In this document: one piece after another, positions 44,939 to 54,724 of the stretch
Position numbering within the stretch: the first letter of the stretch is position 1
Layout: the number at the start of each line of letters is the position of its first letter
Assembly (NCBI RefSeq): GCF_024400215.1
Contig: NZ_CP053748.1
Span: 496,001 to 560,000 of the forward strand
Length of the DNA: 64,000 nt
Direction of reading: 5' to 3'
Source of the DNA: Massilia sp. erpn
GTDB taxonomy: Bacteria > Pseudomonadota > Gammaproteobacteria > Burkholderiales > Burkholderiaceae_D
Translations under genes and position numbers: made by a program
Notes under the pieces: generated by a model
What the model was told of the DNA's origin: nothing
The model's database searches: none
The model's input: only the letters and a program-made list of their open reading frames with translations

Positions 44939-45262
44939 ATGACCCACGTTGTCACCGAATCTTGCATCGCCTGCCGCTACACGGACTGCGTCGATGTGTG
45001 CCCGGTCGATTGTTTCCGCGAAGGCCCGAATTTCCTAGCCATTGACCCCGACGAGTGCATCGATTGCGCCGTGTGCGTGGCCGAATGCCCGGTCAACGCC
45101 ATTTTCGCTGAAGAAGACGTGCCGTCCGATCAGCAGCAATTCATCAAAATCAATAGCGATCTCTCGCGCAACTGGCCTTCGATCACGAAGACCAAGCCAG
45201 CCCTGCCTGAAGCCGAGCAGTTCAAGGACGTCCAGGAAAAAGCCCACCTGCTGGTGCGCTAA
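44939..45262 (+). CDS. fdxA: Seven-iron ferredoxin FdxA
   Basis: A soluble electron carrier of 107 residues. The 3Fe-4S site is formed by [17 protein letters not shown], and the 4Fe-4S site by [13 protein letters not shown]. The long C-terminal extension is typical of the Azotobacter FdI/FdxA group. It lies 99 bp upstream of a ferredoxin-NADP reductase on the same strand, its probable partner. Confidence 0.96.
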   Translation: MTHVVTESCIACRYTDCVDVCPVDCFREGPNFLAIDPDECIDCAVCVAECPVNAIFAEEDVPSDQQQFIKINSDLSRNWPSITKTKPALPEAEQFKDVQEKAHLLVR

Positions 45263-45361
45263 GGCGGGATTTGCAGCCGGCATCGGGAGTCCGCTGCGCC
45301 TACCGGCGTGGCGTAGTAGCATATCGGCCTGCCAATTTTGAAATAACAGGAATGAAAGCGT

Positions 45362-46432
45362 ATGAATAGCGTATCTGCCACCACCCCAGGAAGCGTCATT
45401 GAAGCTGACGCCGTCATCATCGGTGCAGGCCCAGTCGGCCTGTTCCAGGTATTCGAACTCGGCCTGCTGGAAATCAAGGCCCATGTGATCGATTCCCTGG
45501 CGGCGGTTGGCGGCCAGTGCGTGGAGCTGTATCCGGACAAGCCTATCTACGATATTCCTGCCGTTCCTTCCTGCACCGGCCAGGAACTGACCGACAATCT
45601 GCTCAAGCAGATCGCCCCGTTCGACCCGACCTTCCACCTGGGTCAGGAAGTGACCGTGGTCGAGCGCCGCGAAGACGGCCGCTTCAATGTCGAAACCAAT
45701 ATCGGCACCAAGTTCATCACCAAGACCATCTTCATCGCCGCCGGCGTGGGCTCCTTCCAGGCGCGCACCCTGAAAGTGGACGGCATCGAAGCGTTCGAGA
45801 ACAAGCAGCTGTTCTACCGCGTCAAGGAACCGGCCCTGTTCGAAGGCAAGAACCTGGTGATCTGCGGCGGCGGCGACTCCGCCCTGGACTGGGCCCTGAA
45901 CTTCGTCGGCAAGGCCGAATCGGTGGTGCTGCTGCACCGCCGCGAGGACTTCCGCGCCGCGCCGGCTTCCGTGGCCAAGATGAAGGCCCTGTGCGAAGAG
46001 TATGAAATGCAGCTGATCATCGGCCAGGTGACCGGCCATGAAAGCAAGGATGGCCTGCTGACCGAAATCAAGGTCACCGGCGCCGACGGCGTGACGCGCC
46101 GCGTGCCGCTGGACATGCTGCTGGTGTTCTACGGCCTGTCGCCGAAGCTGGGTCCGATCGCCGAATGGGGTCTGGACATCGAGCGCAAGCAGCTCAAGGT
46201 GATGAACACCGAGAAGTTCGAAACCAATGTGCCGGGCATCTTCGCCGTGGGCGATATCAACACCTACCCGGGCAAGAAGAAGCTGATCCTGTCGGGCTTC
46301 CACGAAGCGGCCCTGGCGGCCTTCGGCGCGGCGCCTTACATCTTCCCGGACAAGAAGATCCACATGCAGTACACCACCACCTCGCCGAAACTGCACAAGG
46401 TGCTGGGCGTGGAAACGCCAGTATTCGACTGA
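45362..46432 (+). CDS. Ferredoxin-NADP+ reductase, thioredoxin-reductase-like type
   Basis: A flavoenzyme of 356 residues. The FAD-binding motif is [18 protein letters not shown] (about 17-34) with [19 protein letters not shown]. The NADPH-binding motif is [14 protein letters not shown] (about 168-181). The C-terminal FAD site is [20 protein letters not shown]. The redox CxxC of thioredoxin reductase is absent, which is the feature of this FNR class. It probably exchanges electrons between NADPH and the adjacent FdxA. A terminator follows. Confidence 0.94.
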   Translation: MNSVSATTPGSVIEADAVIIGAGPVGLFQVFELGLLEIKAHVIDSLAAVGGQCVELYPDKPIYDIPAVPSCTGQELTDNLLKQIAPFDPTFHLGQEVTVVERREDGRFNVETNIGTKFITKTIFIAAGVGSFQARTLKVDGIEAFENKQLFYRVKEPALFEGKNLVICGGGDSALDWALNFVGKAESVVLLHRREDFRAAPASVAKMKALCEEYEMQLIIGQVTGHESKDGLLTEIKVTGADGVTRRVPLDMLLVFYGLSPKLGPIAEWGLDIERKQLKVMNTEKFETNVPGIFAVGDINTYPGKKKLILSGFHEAALAAFGAAPYIFPDKKIHMQYTTTSPKLHKVLGVETPVFD

Positions 46433-46455
46433 CAACAGTCTCGGAGTCTTCCTAC

Positions 46456-46484
46456 AAAAAAGCAGCGGAAACGCTGCTTTTTTT
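46456..46484 (+). terminator. Terminator after the ferredoxin reductase
   Basis: The stem AAAGCAGCG / CGCTGCTTT with loop GAAA is followed by a T run. Confidence 0.92.
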
Positions 46485-46654
46485 GTGCGCGGAACACTAT
46501 TATTGTGCCTAAAGGGATACTGGAGGCAGACTGGATTGGCTTCTTTCTGACGGTTACGGTGAAATGCTGTACTGCATGAATAAATGGCCTATAATTGATT
46601 TATGTTTGTCCGCGGCGCTTTTTTTGCTGCACCGCACACGACCCGGGATTACCT

Positions 46655-47896
46655 ATGCTTTACCAACTCCACGAAATGCAACGCTCCTTCCTGAACCCGC
46701 TGATGCAGTGGGCAGAAGCGTCGTCCAAACTCTTTAGCAACCCGGTGTCGCCCCTTGCCCACACGCCGTTTTCGCAGAGAATCGCGGCCGGCTACGAGCT
46801 GATGTACCGCCTTGGCAAGGACTATGAAAAGCCGGCTTTCGGCCTCGATTACACGCCGGTCAAGGGCAAGACCAAGGATGCGCGCCTGATCGAAGATGTT
46901 GCGCTGCAAAAACCGTTTTGCCGCCTGATCCACTTCCGCAAGGATTTGAGCGAGAAGGACATGCGTGCCCTGAAGCAGCCCACCGTGCTGCTGGTCGCGC
47001 CGCTCTCCGGCCACCATTCCACCCTGCTGCGCGACACCGTACGCGGCCTGCTGGTCGAACACGACGTCTACATCACCGACTGGACCGATGCGCGCATGGT
47101 GCCCGTGTCGGAAGGCCCCTTCCACCTGGACGACTACATCTTCTACGTGCAGGAATTCATCCGCCTGCTCGGTCCCGATGTCCACGTGATCTCGGTCTGC
47201 CAGCCGACCGTGCCGGTGCTGGCCGCCATTTCGCTGATGGCCTCGGCGAAAGATCCGAAGCTGCCCAAGACCATGACCATGATGGGCGGCCCGATCGATC
47301 CGCGCAAATCGCCGACCCAGGTGAATAATCTGGCGACCGAAAAGAAATTCTCCTGGTTCGAAAACACCGTGATCTATCCGGTGCCGCCGAATTACCCGGG
47401 GTTTGGCCGCAAAGTCTATCCCGGCTTCCTGCAGCATGCCGGCTTCATCGCCATGAATCCAGGCCGCCACGCACAAAGCCACCGCGAGTTCTATATGCAC
47501 CTGGTGACGGGCGACGACGAACCGGCCGACAGCCACCGCAAGTTCTACGACGAGTACAACGCCGTACTCGACATGCCGGCCGAATACTATCTGGACACCA
47601 TCAAGACCGTGTTCCAGGACTTCAGCCTGCCGCAGGGAACGTGGAAGGTCGGCGGCCAGCTGGTGCGTCCGCAGGACATCACCAGCGTGGCCCTGTTCAC
47701 TGTCGAAGGCGAGCTCGATGACATCTCCGGCGCCGGCCAGACCCAGGCCGCGCATGAGCTGTGCAGCGGCATCCCGGCCGATATGCAGCAAGACTTCGTC
47801 GCACCGGGCGCCGGCCACTACGGCATCTTCTCCGGCCGCCGCTGGCGCGAAGTTGTCTGCCCCAAGATCGGCGAGTTCATCCGGAAACACAGCTAA
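46655..47896 (+). CDS. phaZ: Intracellular polyhydroxyalkanoate depolymerase
   Basis: A cytosolic enzyme that mobilises stored PHA granules; the length of 413 residues is typical of PhaZ1-type depolymerases. The lipase-like box uses cysteine, VISVCQPTVPV with Cys182, as in the Cupriavidus enzymes. A His in GAGHYGIFSGRRW (about 388) completes the triad together with an Asp in the C-terminal third. MLYQLHEMQRSFLNPLM is the family N-terminus, so ATG at 46655 is chosen over upstream codons despite a poor ribosome site. TATAAT occurs at 46590-46595 with a weak -35. Confidence 0.94.
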   Translation: MLYQLHEMQRSFLNPLMQWAEASSKLFSNPVSPLAHTPFSQRIAAGYELMYRLGKDYEKPAFGLDYTPVKGKTKDARLIEDVALQKPFCRLIHFRKDLSEKDMRALKQPTVLLVAPLSGHHSTLLRDTVRGLLVEHDVYITDWTDARMVPVSEGPFHLDDYIFYVQEFIRLLGPDVHVISVCQPTVPVLAAISLMASAKDPKLPKTMTMMGGPIDPRKSPTQVNNLATEKKFSWFENTVIYPVPPNYPGFGRKVYPGFLQHAGFIAMNPGRHAQSHREFYMHLVTGDDEPADSHRKFYDEYNAVLDMPAEYYLDTIKTVFQDFSLPQGTWKVGGQLVRPQDITSVALFTVEGELDDISGAGQTQAAHELCSGIPADMQQDFVAPGAGHYGIFSGRRWREVVCPKIGEFIRKHS

Positions 47897-47917
47897 GCGC
47901 TTTCACGCCGATGCGGC

Positions 47918-47955
47918 AAAACGCCCCGTACCGCTTCGCGGCCGGGGCGTTTTTT
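47918..47955. terminator. Bidirectional terminator after phaZ
   Basis: ACGCCCCG pairs with CGGGGCGT across a 14-nt loop. It is flanked by an A run and a T run and touches the stop codon of the converging dioxygenase gene. Confidence 0.9.
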
Positions 47956-48599
47956 CATGCACGCTCGATTTTCACCGTCGGTCGCGTATTCGGATAAATC
48001 TGCTCCACGCGCGGCTCGTCCGGCCCCGGCTTCTGGATGCTGTAGCCGTTCACCGGCTGCGAGCGGTTGACCCAGAGCGCGTAATACAGATGGTCGGCGC
48101 GCGGATCGTCCGTATTCGGATGGATCAGGATGGTCAGTCCCAGGCTGTTCAACTGCAGCCAAGGCACGATCACCGGCAGCAGATCATTGGTGAAGCCGAA
48201 ATAGAACGATGGCGTCACGTGCGGACCGCGCGGCTCCAGATTCCAATCCCCCAGCTCCACTGAAAAGCGCTCCGCCGCCCATTTACGGATCAAGGCCGCC
48301 TTCTGATAGCTATCCTCATCAAAATAAATATGGGCGTGATAGCTCTCGATATCCGTATAAGCGCGCGGCTTGGCGGGCAGCGCCTGCTCCCCCGGTCGCA
48401 CGCTGGGCGGACGCGGCGTCGGCGCCTTGAAAGTCTCATAGCCCCAGGGACTCTTGCCCGGCTCCGGCTTCTTAGGTGGCGCCGTCTGCGCCAGCGACAA
48501 TGGCGCAATCGTCCCTGCTGCCACCGCCAGTCCACCGCGCCGCAGCCAATTGCGCCGCTGCGGCGACAACACATCCGCCCACTCCTGGTCCTCGCCCAT
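47955..48599 (-). CDS. DOPA 4,5-dioxygenase family protein with Tat-type signal
   Basis: A 214-residue protein. The C-terminal 125 residues match the DOPA-dioxygenase family of aromatic extradiol ring-cleavage enzymes: SYHAHIYFDEDSYQKA, RGPHVTPSFYFGF, LTILIHPNTDDPRADH, ALWVNRSQPVN. The conserved histidines (YHAH, GPH, IHP) are the likely metal ligands. Unusually for the family, the N-terminus has a twin-arginine signal (SPQRRNWLRRGGLAVAAGT, then PLSLA), and a Pro-rich linker follows. ATG at 48599 has AGGAGG 6 nt upstream. A TonB receptor starts nearby on the same strand, so the substrate may be imported across the outer membrane. Confidence 0.88.
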   Translation of the reverse strand: MGEDQEWADVLSPQRRNWLRRGGLAVAAGTIAPLSLAQTAPPKKPEPGKSPWGYETFKAPTPRPPSVRPGEQALPAKPRAYTDIESYHAHIYFDEDSYQKAALIRKWAAERFSVELGDWNLEPRGPHVTPSFYFGFTNDLLPVIVPWLQLNSLGLTILIHPNTDDPRADHLYYALWVNRSQPVNGYSIQKPGPDEPRVEQIYPNTRPTVKIERA

Positions 48600-48611
48600 A
48601 CCCCCTCCTCT

Positions 48612-48750
48612 CTCCATTTGATCTTCCTCAATAAATGTCCCACCCTGGTGTCAGGCACCAGGGTCGGACATTGTTTGATCTTGCTCAAGGAATGTCCGGT
48701 TTTGGTGCCTGACACCAGGGTTGGACATTGTTTGATTTGGCGCAAACATT
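48612..48750. repeat. Paired palindromic (REP-like) element, locus 2
   Basis: There are two hairpin units like those at 30831-30957. Unit 1 (about 48633-48672) reads ATGTCCCACCCTGGTG, loop TCAGG, CACCAGGGTCGGACAT. Unit 2 (about 48691-48729) reads AATGTCCGGTTTTGGTG, loop CCTGA, CACCAGGGTTGGACAT. They are joined by TTTGATCTTGCTCAA-type sequence and flanked by TTTGAT motifs. The opposite loop sequences show the head-to-head orientation seen at locus 1. It lies between a TonB receptor stop and the dioxygenase gene. Confidence 0.9.
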
Positions 48751-48753
48751 GCC

Positions 48754-51267
48754 TTAGAAGCGCAGCGTGGCGCGGGCGTACCAGGTGCCGCCGACGACGC
48801 CTAAGGGGCCGCTGTTGTCGACCGCGCCGCTGTATTGGGCGAGGTTGGCAGAGCTGCGGGCATCCAGCGGGAGCTGGCTCGGTTTGCGGTTGAACAGGTT
48901 GTTGGCGCCGACAGTCAGGCTCAGCTGGCGCGTGATGTCGTAGCCGACGCTGGCATCGGTGACGAAGGCGGCAGGGATGTAGTAGTCGCCGCCACTGTTG
49001 TTGTTCAGGCGTTTCAGGCGGCCATAGCGGGTTTCCTTGATCTGCACTTTCCACGGGCCTTGGTCGTAGGCCAGCGTCAGGATTTCCTTGTCGCGCGGGG
49101 CGCGGTACAGCAGCTCGTATTGGGCCGACTTGTTCAGGGTGTCGATATTGGGCAGGCCTTGCAGGACGGCGGGAATGGGGGCGATACCGGTCAGCGTGGT
49201 CTTGTTCAGATTCAGCGCGGCGGTCCAGCGCAGCCGGCCGCCGGCAAGCCTGAAGCTATCTTCGGCGGTGAAGTCGAGACCTCGGGTGCGGGTGTCGCCG
49301 ACATTGGCGAAGTAGTGCGCGACCAGGCCATTGCCGGGCGTAAGGCCGGCGCCGCGCAGCAGGCTTTCGATGGTGGCGGCCTGCTGCGCGCTCAGCGGTG
49401 TGCCATTGCCATCCAGCGCGATGCCGGAGCTGCGGTCGATGCCGATTTCGGATGAGACGCCGAGGCGGTTGTCGACGTCGATCTGGTACACATCCAGCGC
49501 CAGCCTTGGACCGCTGGCGGGGCTGAGGACCAGACCGGCCGTGAGGCTGCGCGCCTGCTCCGGCTTGAGTGCCTGCGCCCCCAAGGCGCGCGCCGCCGCC
49601 GACGTGGGCTGGGCCAGCAGATAGGGCACGCCCGCATGGTCGGAAGTGTTTGAATAGGATTGCGTCACCAGGCTTGGAGCGTGGAAGCCATTGCTGACGG
49701 TGGCGCGCAGCGCCCATGCCGGGGCAATCTCGTAGCGCGTGGAGAGGCGGCCGGAGAGCTTGTTGCCGAAATCGGAGTAGCGTTCGGCGCGCGCGGCGGC
49801 GTCGATCAGCAGCGCGGGCAGCGGCTGCACGCTCAGTCCCGCATACGCGGCGTGGCTGCGGCGCGCAGTGTCGCTGGCATCCACCGGCAGATAGCCCGAC
49901 AGCGCCGAGGAGCCGCCGCCCAGATAGGAGGCCGGTTCGCCTGCGGAGCGCTGCTGCTGTTCGCGCGAATATTCGAGGCCCACACTCAGCTCGCCCGGCT
50001 GCGCCAGTCCAGGCAGCGCCAGCGGACGGCGCGCATCGGCATTCAGCACCCAGCGGCTGTAGCGCTGATTGCCGATGTAGAAATCGGTTTGCGCACCCGG
50101 GTAAGTCAGCGAGTAGTTGGCCGAGTGCTCGACGCCCACGTCGATATCGTCCTTGCCGTAACTGGCGCTCAGATCCCAGCTCCAGCCCGCGCCCTGCCCT
50201 TTTACGCCGCCGGTCAAGGCGAAGTCCTGCTCACGCGTGGTTTCGAACGGCGTGAAGCCATCGGGGTAGACGGCCAGCAGTCCCTTGTTATTGTTGAAGA
50301 TCGTATTCGGCAAGCGGAAATTCTGCGCCGAGCCGGCATCGCGCCGCGCGTAGGTGGCAAAGCCATACAGCTGCACGCTGTCGCTCAAATCATAGCCGGC
50401 ATTCAGGCCGAAGGTGGCGGTGCTGCTTTCTGGCAGACCCAGATTGCGCCATGGATTGCCATTGCGTTTGGCCTCGGCCGGATTGGGCGAAGCGCCCGCA
50501 GGCAGGGAGTTGTTCGGCCCCAGTCTCACCAGCTGTCCATCGCTATTGCGCACGGCGGGATACGACAGATAACCGGGATTCAGCGCGAAGTTGCGCACGG
50601 CTGGACTCTGGTGATTGAACTCGGCGCTCGCATGCAGGAAACCCTGTCCATCCAAGCGGCTACCGCCATCGATGCGCGCATAGCTGTTGCTGCCGTCGCC
50701 CTTGTAGCTGCGGCCCGTCTGGCCCGAGATGCTGCCGCTGTCGTCGCTCTTGAGGATGATGTTGATGACGCCCGCGATCGCATCCGATCCGTAGATGGCG
50801 GACGCGCCATCACGCAGCACTTCCACGCGCGCAATCGCGCCGGTGGGAATCAGCGCCAGATCGGGCGCCACCGAACCGGGGAAGCCATCCTCGTTGACGA
50901 TGGCGGTGCTGTGGCGGCGCTTGCCGTTCACCAGGATCAGCGTATGCGAGGGATCGAGATTGCGCAGTTGTCCGGCGCGCACGATGCTGCCCAGGTCGGG
51001 CTGCACGCGGGCCGGCAGATTGAACGACGGCAGCGCCGTATCCAGGGCTTCCAGCAGATTCAGTTTGCCGCTGGCCTGCAGTTGCTGGGCGCTGATGATG
51101 TCGACCGGCGTGGCGCTGTTGTCGACGGTGCGGCCGCTGGCGCGCGCGCCCGTTACCAGCACGGTTTGCGCCTCCTCCGTCTGCGCCATCGCCAGCATGG
51201 GCTGCATCAGCAGGAGGGCGAGGACAGTGCGGCGGGGAAGACCGAAACGGTGCTGCGGTACTGGCAT
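48754..51267 (-). CDS. TonB-dependent receptor (about 837 residues)
   Basis: An outer-membrane receptor with signal peptide (cleavage near AMA|QT), a TonB-box-like TVLVTGARASGRTV, plug (VDIISAQQLQASGKLN; LRNLDPSHTLILVNGKRRH; IYGSDAIAGVINIIL), and a barrel ending WYARATLRF. It is a paralogue of the receptor at 26751-29243. AAAGGACT precedes the ATG. The neighbouring Tat-exported dioxygenase-like gene could act on its ligand, separated by the paired repeat. The ligand is unknown. Confidence 0.93.
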   Translation of the reverse strand: MPVPQHRFGLPRRTVLALLLMQPMLAMAQTEEAQTVLVTGARASGRTVDNSATPVDIISAQQLQASGKLNLLEALDTALPSFNLPARVQPDLGSIVRAGQLRNLDPSHTLILVNGKRRHSTAIVNEDGFPGSVAPDLALIPTGAIARVEVLRDGASAIYGSDAIAGVINIILKSDDSGSISGQTGRSYKGDGSNSYARIDGGSRLDGQGFLHASAEFNHQSPAVRNFALNPGYLSYPAVRNSDGQLVRLGPNNSLPAGASPNPAEAKRNGNPWRNLGLPESSTATFGLNAGYDLSDSVQLYGFATYARRDAGSAQNFRLPNTIFNNNKGLLAVYPDGFTPFETTREQDFALTGGVKGQGAGWSWDLSASYGKDDIDVGVEHSANYSLTYPGAQTDFYIGNQRYSRWVLNADARRPLALPGLAQPGELSVGLEYSREQQQRSAGEPASYLGGGSSALSGYLPVDASDTARRSHAAYAGLSVQPLPALLIDAAARAERYSDFGNKLSGRLSTRYEIAPAWALRATVSNGFHAPSLVTQSYSNTSDHAGVPYLLAQPTSAAARALGAQALKPEQARSLTAGLVLSPASGPRLALDVYQIDVDNRLGVSSEIGIDRSSGIALDGNGTPLSAQQAATIESLLRGAGLTPGNGLVAHYFANVGDTRTRGLDFTAEDSFRLAGGRLRWTAALNLNKTTLTGIAPIPAVLQGLPNIDTLNKSAQYELLYRAPRDKEILTLAYDQGPWKVQIKETRYGRLKRLNNNSGGDYYIPAAFVTDASVGYDITRQLSLTVGANNLFNRKPSQLPLDARSSANLAQYSGAVDNSGPLGVVGGTWYARATLRF

Positions 51268-51389
51268 GGGCGAGTCCTTTCAGAAGCGGCGGCGCCACCA
51301 TGGCGGCCGACTGGCTTGCAAAAGACTAAACGCCTCGGGAAATTTTCAGAACGAATGCTTTCGCATGTTCTTATGCTGCGAATGTTGCG

Positions 51390-52280
51390 TCAGCGCGCAG
51401 CCTGGCGCGGCCCCGCATCGCCACGTAAATGACCTTGCAGAAAAGCCAGCACCACCGCCTCGTAAGCGCTTGGCGCATAAGCGTGCAAGTCCACATGGTC
51501 GGCGCCCTGCACCATCCATAGCTGCTTCGGCTGTCCGGCCGCCGCATACAGGCGCAGGGTTTCATGCCAGGGCGTGCGGGTATCGGCACTGCCGGAAGCG
51601 ATCAGCAAGGGCGTCTTCAACGCAGGCAAAACGGCTTCCGGCCGCAGCTGTTCAAGGCCGATGCCGGTACGCAGCGGCAGTTGCCACAACAGCAGTGGCG
51701 ACAGATGGCGCGCCGGCTGCCCCAGATAGAGGGCCAGGCGATCGCCCACGGCATCTTCGATGGCGGGATACATGGATTCCAGCACTGCCGCATCCGGCGC
51801 CTTGAGATCACGCGCCAATACCAGCGAGGCAGCACCCAGCGATACGCCGATGACGCCGACCTTTTCGCCGGGCAGTTCATGGCGCAGGAAGGACAGCGCC
51901 GTCTTCACGCCCTCCGCTTCGCGCCAGCCGAAGGTGATGCGTTCGCCGCTGCTTTCGCCATGCGAGGGCAGGTCGATCAGCAGGACGGAAAAGCCGGCCT
52001 TTTTGAGAAAGCGGGCGCGATCGAGCATGGCGCGCCGGTCGGCCCGCACACCATGCAGCAGCAGAACCGCGCCATGGCCCGCCTGACCCGGCGCATACCA
52101 GCCGGCCACGGTGGCATCCGCGTTCACGCGCAACTGCACCGTACGCGCATCGAGGTCGCGCGGCGCCGCGCCTATCGCATGCGGTGCCGCCGCACTGAGC
52201 AGCTCGCCGGCCGCCAGCACGGCCGCCGCCGCGAGCACGGAGAGGCTCAGTCCAGCCAGGATGATTCGCCGTAAAGCCAT
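51390..52280 (-). CDS. Alpha/beta hydrolase with N-terminal membrane anchor or signal
   Basis: A 296-residue protein. An N-terminal hydrophobic segment (about 6-28) is followed by an alpha/beta-hydrolase domain: HGVRAD oxyanion region, nucleophile elbow GVSLGAA (Ser at about 146), acid in SGSADTRTP, and His in GADHVDLH. The domain resembles the dienelactone-hydrolase and peptidase-S9-like group. Its ATG directly follows the stop of the solute-binding protein gene (no gap), so they are one operon. Substrate unknown. Confidence 0.88.
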   Translation of the reverse strand: MALRRIILAGLSLSVLAAAAVLAAGELLSAAAPHAIGAAPRDLDARTVQLRVNADATVAGWYAPGQAGHGAVLLLHGVRADRRAMLDRARFLKKAGFSVLLIDLPSHGESSGERITFGWREAEGVKTALSFLRHELPGEKVGVIGVSLGAASLVLARDLKAPDAAVLESMYPAIEDAVGDRLALYLGQPARHLSPLLLWQLPLRTGIGLEQLRPEAVLPALKTPLLIASGSADTRTPWHETLRLYAAAGQPKQLWMVQGADHVDLHAYAPSAYEAVVLAFLQGHLRGDAGPRQAAR

Positions 52281-53072
52281 CTAGTTCTCCACCGCTTGAT
52301 TGCCATCCATGCCGATGCGGCGCCAATATTCGCGCTCGAATTTTGCGAGATCGATCTCGCGCGCGGCGTCGTTATAGGCTTTCTGCTGCGCCAGTCCTTC
52401 GGCCGTGCGCTTGAAGCAGATGTGCACGGGGCGTTCCTTGAAGGCTTGCTCCGAGAAGGTAATACGTTCGCGTTCGGCCTTGGTAAAGCGGCCGCTGTTG
52501 TATAGCAGATGGCGCAACACATGCTTCTCCACCACGATGGCGGGAAAGCGTTTGGACAGCAGCTTGCGCAGATTGATCTCGTCGTTCACGCCCTCTTCCA
52601 CGCGCAGCAGGCCTTGCCGCGCCATGCCGTCGAACTGTTCGCCGTTCGAGTAGCCGGCCACGGTGCCGATGCGCATGCCGGTCAGCTCGGCCAGGCTGCT
52701 GGCCTGCAGCGGCGCGTCTTTGAGGAAGACCAGCACCGTCTGCGTATTGCCGATGGGCGCGGAGAAGTGGCACAGCTTTTCGCGCTCCGGCGTGCGCCAC
52801 ACGGCCATGAAGCCGGCATAGCGCGGATGGTGCAGACCGAATTCCATGGTGCGCTTCCAGGGGAAATATTCGACCTGGGCGCTTTGTCCGAGTTTTTCGT
52901 AGACGGCACTGACCAGGGTGCCGGATAAGCCATGGCCCGGCAGCGTCGGCGTGATGAACGGCGGCCAGTCTTCGGCGGCAAAGCGCACGCTGGCCGCCGG
53001 CTCCGCGAACACGGAGGCGCAGGGCAGCAGCAGCCATAGCATCAATGCAAGCGGCCTTACTCGTTCGGGCAT
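52281..53072 (-). CDS. Periplasmic solute-binding protein, family 3 type
   Basis: A 263-residue exported protein with a signal peptide ending near VFA|EP. The fold follows the SBP_bac_3 pattern: VRFAAEDWPPFITPTLPGHGLSGTLV, YFPWKRTMEFGLHH, ELTGMRIGTVAGYSNGEQF. ATG at 53072 is preceded by GGAG 5 nt away and is preferred over a GTG at 53078. No ABC permease or ATPase is adjacent, and the partner gene is an alpha/beta hydrolase, so this may serve a sensory or non-transport role. Ligand unknown. Confidence 0.86.
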   Translation of the reverse strand: MPERVRPLALMLWLLLPCASVFAEPAASVRFAAEDWPPFITPTLPGHGLSGTLVSAVYEKLGQSAQVEYFPWKRTMEFGLHHPRYAGFMAVWRTPEREKLCHFSAPIGNTQTVLVFLKDAPLQASSLAELTGMRIGTVAGYSNGEQFDGMARQGLLRVEEGVNDEINLRKLLSKRFPAIVVEKHVLRHLLYNSGRFTKAERERITFSEQAFKERPVHICFKRTAEGLAQQKAYNDAAREIDLAKFEREYWRRIGMDGNQAVEN

Positions 53073-53269
53073 TGCCACTCCGGATTCGCCATTGGAATAG
53101 TGGATGTATCAGCTTATGCTCCCACAAATAGCAGATGAGTACCAAGTTGTATATATGCAACTATTTCCAGCGCTGGCGGGGGCGGCGATTCCCTGAATGC
53201 GGCATGGGGTTTTGCTGCCGCCGCGCGCCAGATGGCGGATAATGGCGCTTTACCGTATTCCCTTGCATC

Positions 53270-53977
53270 GTGACCGAACCTAAATCGCTGGCCGACCGCA
53301 TCGAAGACGCCCTGCCGCAGACCCAATGCACCAAATGCGGCTACCAGGGCTGCCGTCCGTACGCCGAAGCTATTGCCGCAGGCAGCGCCGAAATCAACCA
53401 ATGCCCGCCGGGCGGCGCCGAAGGCGTGCAGCGCCTGTCGTCCATCACCGGCCGCGCCGTCATCCCCATCAATCCCGTCAACGGCCTGGAACGGCCGCGC
53501 GCCGTGGCCTTTATCGACGAGTCACTGTGCATCGGCTGTACGCTGTGCATCCAGGCCTGCCCGGTGGACGCCATCGTCGGCGCGGCCAAGCAGATGCACA
53601 GCATCGTGGCCGATCTGTGCACCGGCTGCGATCTGTGCGTGGCGCCCTGCCCGGTCGACTGCATCGTCATGTATCCGGTGACGGAAACCAGCGGCTGGGC
53701 CGCCTGGAGCCAGACCGATGCCGAATCGGCGCGCGCACGCCACGACTTCCGCGCGGCGCGCCTGCAGCGCGAGCGCGAGGAGAACGATGCGCGCCTGGCC
53801 GCCAAGGCCGTCGCCAAACTGGCGGCGGTGGACCGTCTCAGTCCGGAGAATGATGCCGAGCAGGCCGAGAAGGAACGCAAGCGCGCCATCATCGCCGCCG
53901 CCATGGAACGCGCGCGCCTGAAAGCCGAAGCAGCCAAGGCCGAGAAAGCCGCCCAAGAGGACAAGAACCAAGAATGA
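53270..53977 (+). CDS. rnfB: RnfB-like ferredoxin (electron transport complex subunit B)
   Basis: A 235-residue iron-sulfur protein. The N-terminal RnfB 4Fe-4S domain shows [16 protein letters not shown] with a later cysteine in NQCPPGG. Two ferredoxin clusters follow, [16 protein letters not shown] and [16 protein letters not shown]. The C-terminal 90 residues form a charged Ala/Glu/Lys/Arg helix. It starts with GTG and lacks the N-terminal membrane helix of true RnfB. No other rnf genes are present, and its stop overlaps nth by 4 bp, an arrangement that suggests a link to Nth cluster loading or redox state. Confidence 0.92.
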   Translation: MTEPKSLADRIEDALPQTQCTKCGYQGCRPYAEAIAAGSAEINQCPPGGAEGVQRLSSITGRAVIPINPVNGLERPRAVAFIDESLCIGCTLCIQACPVDAIVGAAKQMHSIVADLCTGCDLCVAPCPVDCIVMYPVTETSGWAAWSQTDAESARARHDFRAARLQREREENDARLAAKAVAKLAAVDRLSPENDAEQAEKERKRAIIAAAMERARLKAEAAKAEKAAQEDKNQE

Positions 53978-54621
53978 ACGCAGCCAAACGCTACGAAATT
54001 TTCCGCCGCCTGCGCGAGGCGAATCCCTCCCCCAAGACCGAACTGGAATATACGACGCCGTTTGAGCTGCTGATTTCCGTGCTGCTGTCGGCCCAGGCCA
54101 CCGACGTCGGCGTGAACAAGGCCACGCGCCGCCTGTATCCGGTGGCGAACACGCCGGCCAAGATCCTGGCACTGGGCATCGATGAGCTGATGAGCTATAT
54201 CCAGACCATCGGCCTGTACAAGACCAAGGCCAAGAACGTGATGGCGACCTGCCAGATCCTGCTCGACAAGCACGGCGGCGAAGTGCCGCGCACGCGCGAA
54301 GAGCTGGTGGAGCTGCCCGGCGTGGGCCGCAAGACGGCCAATGTGGTGCTCAACACGGCCTTCGGCGAGCTGGCCATGGCGGTCGATACGCATATCTTCC
54401 GCGTCTCGAACCGCACCGGCATCGCGCCCGGCAAGAACGTCGACATCGTGGAAGAGAAGCTGATGAAGTTCGTGCCGAAGGAATTCCTGCTCGACGCCCA
54501 CCACTGGCTGATCCTGCACGGCCGCTACACCTGCGTGGCGCGCAAGCCGCAGTGCTGGAACTGCATCATCGCCGACCTGTGCGAATTCAAGGGCAAGACG
54601 CCGACGCCGGCCAACGCCTGA
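53974..54621 (+). CDS. nth: Endonuclease III
   Basis: A bifunctional DNA glycosylase/AP lyase that removes oxidised pyrimidines. The 215-residue protein has the helix-hairpin-helix [13 protein letters not shown] with the catalytic Lys, the catalytic Asp in [12 protein letters not shown], and the four-cysteine 4Fe-4S loop [17 protein letters not shown]. It is translationally coupled to rnfB through ATGA. Confidence 0.97.
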   Translation: MNAAKRYEIFRRLREANPSPKTELEYTTPFELLISVLLSAQATDVGVNKATRRLYPVANTPAKILALGIDELMSYIQTIGLYKTKAKNVMATCQILLDKHGGEVPRTREELVELPGVGRKTANVVLNTAFGELAMAVDTHIFRVSNRTGIAPGKNVDIVEEKLMKFVPKEFLLDAHHWLILHGRYTCVARKPQCWNCIIADLCEFKGKTPTPANA

Positions 54622-54724
54622 TTTTTACACCGCGTATAGACGCCGCACCGCACTTTTTAGGCGGCGTTTACGCGGCTCTTGATAAGCTCATTCCTGTCTC
54701 TTCACCATCCAAGGGAGGAAATGA

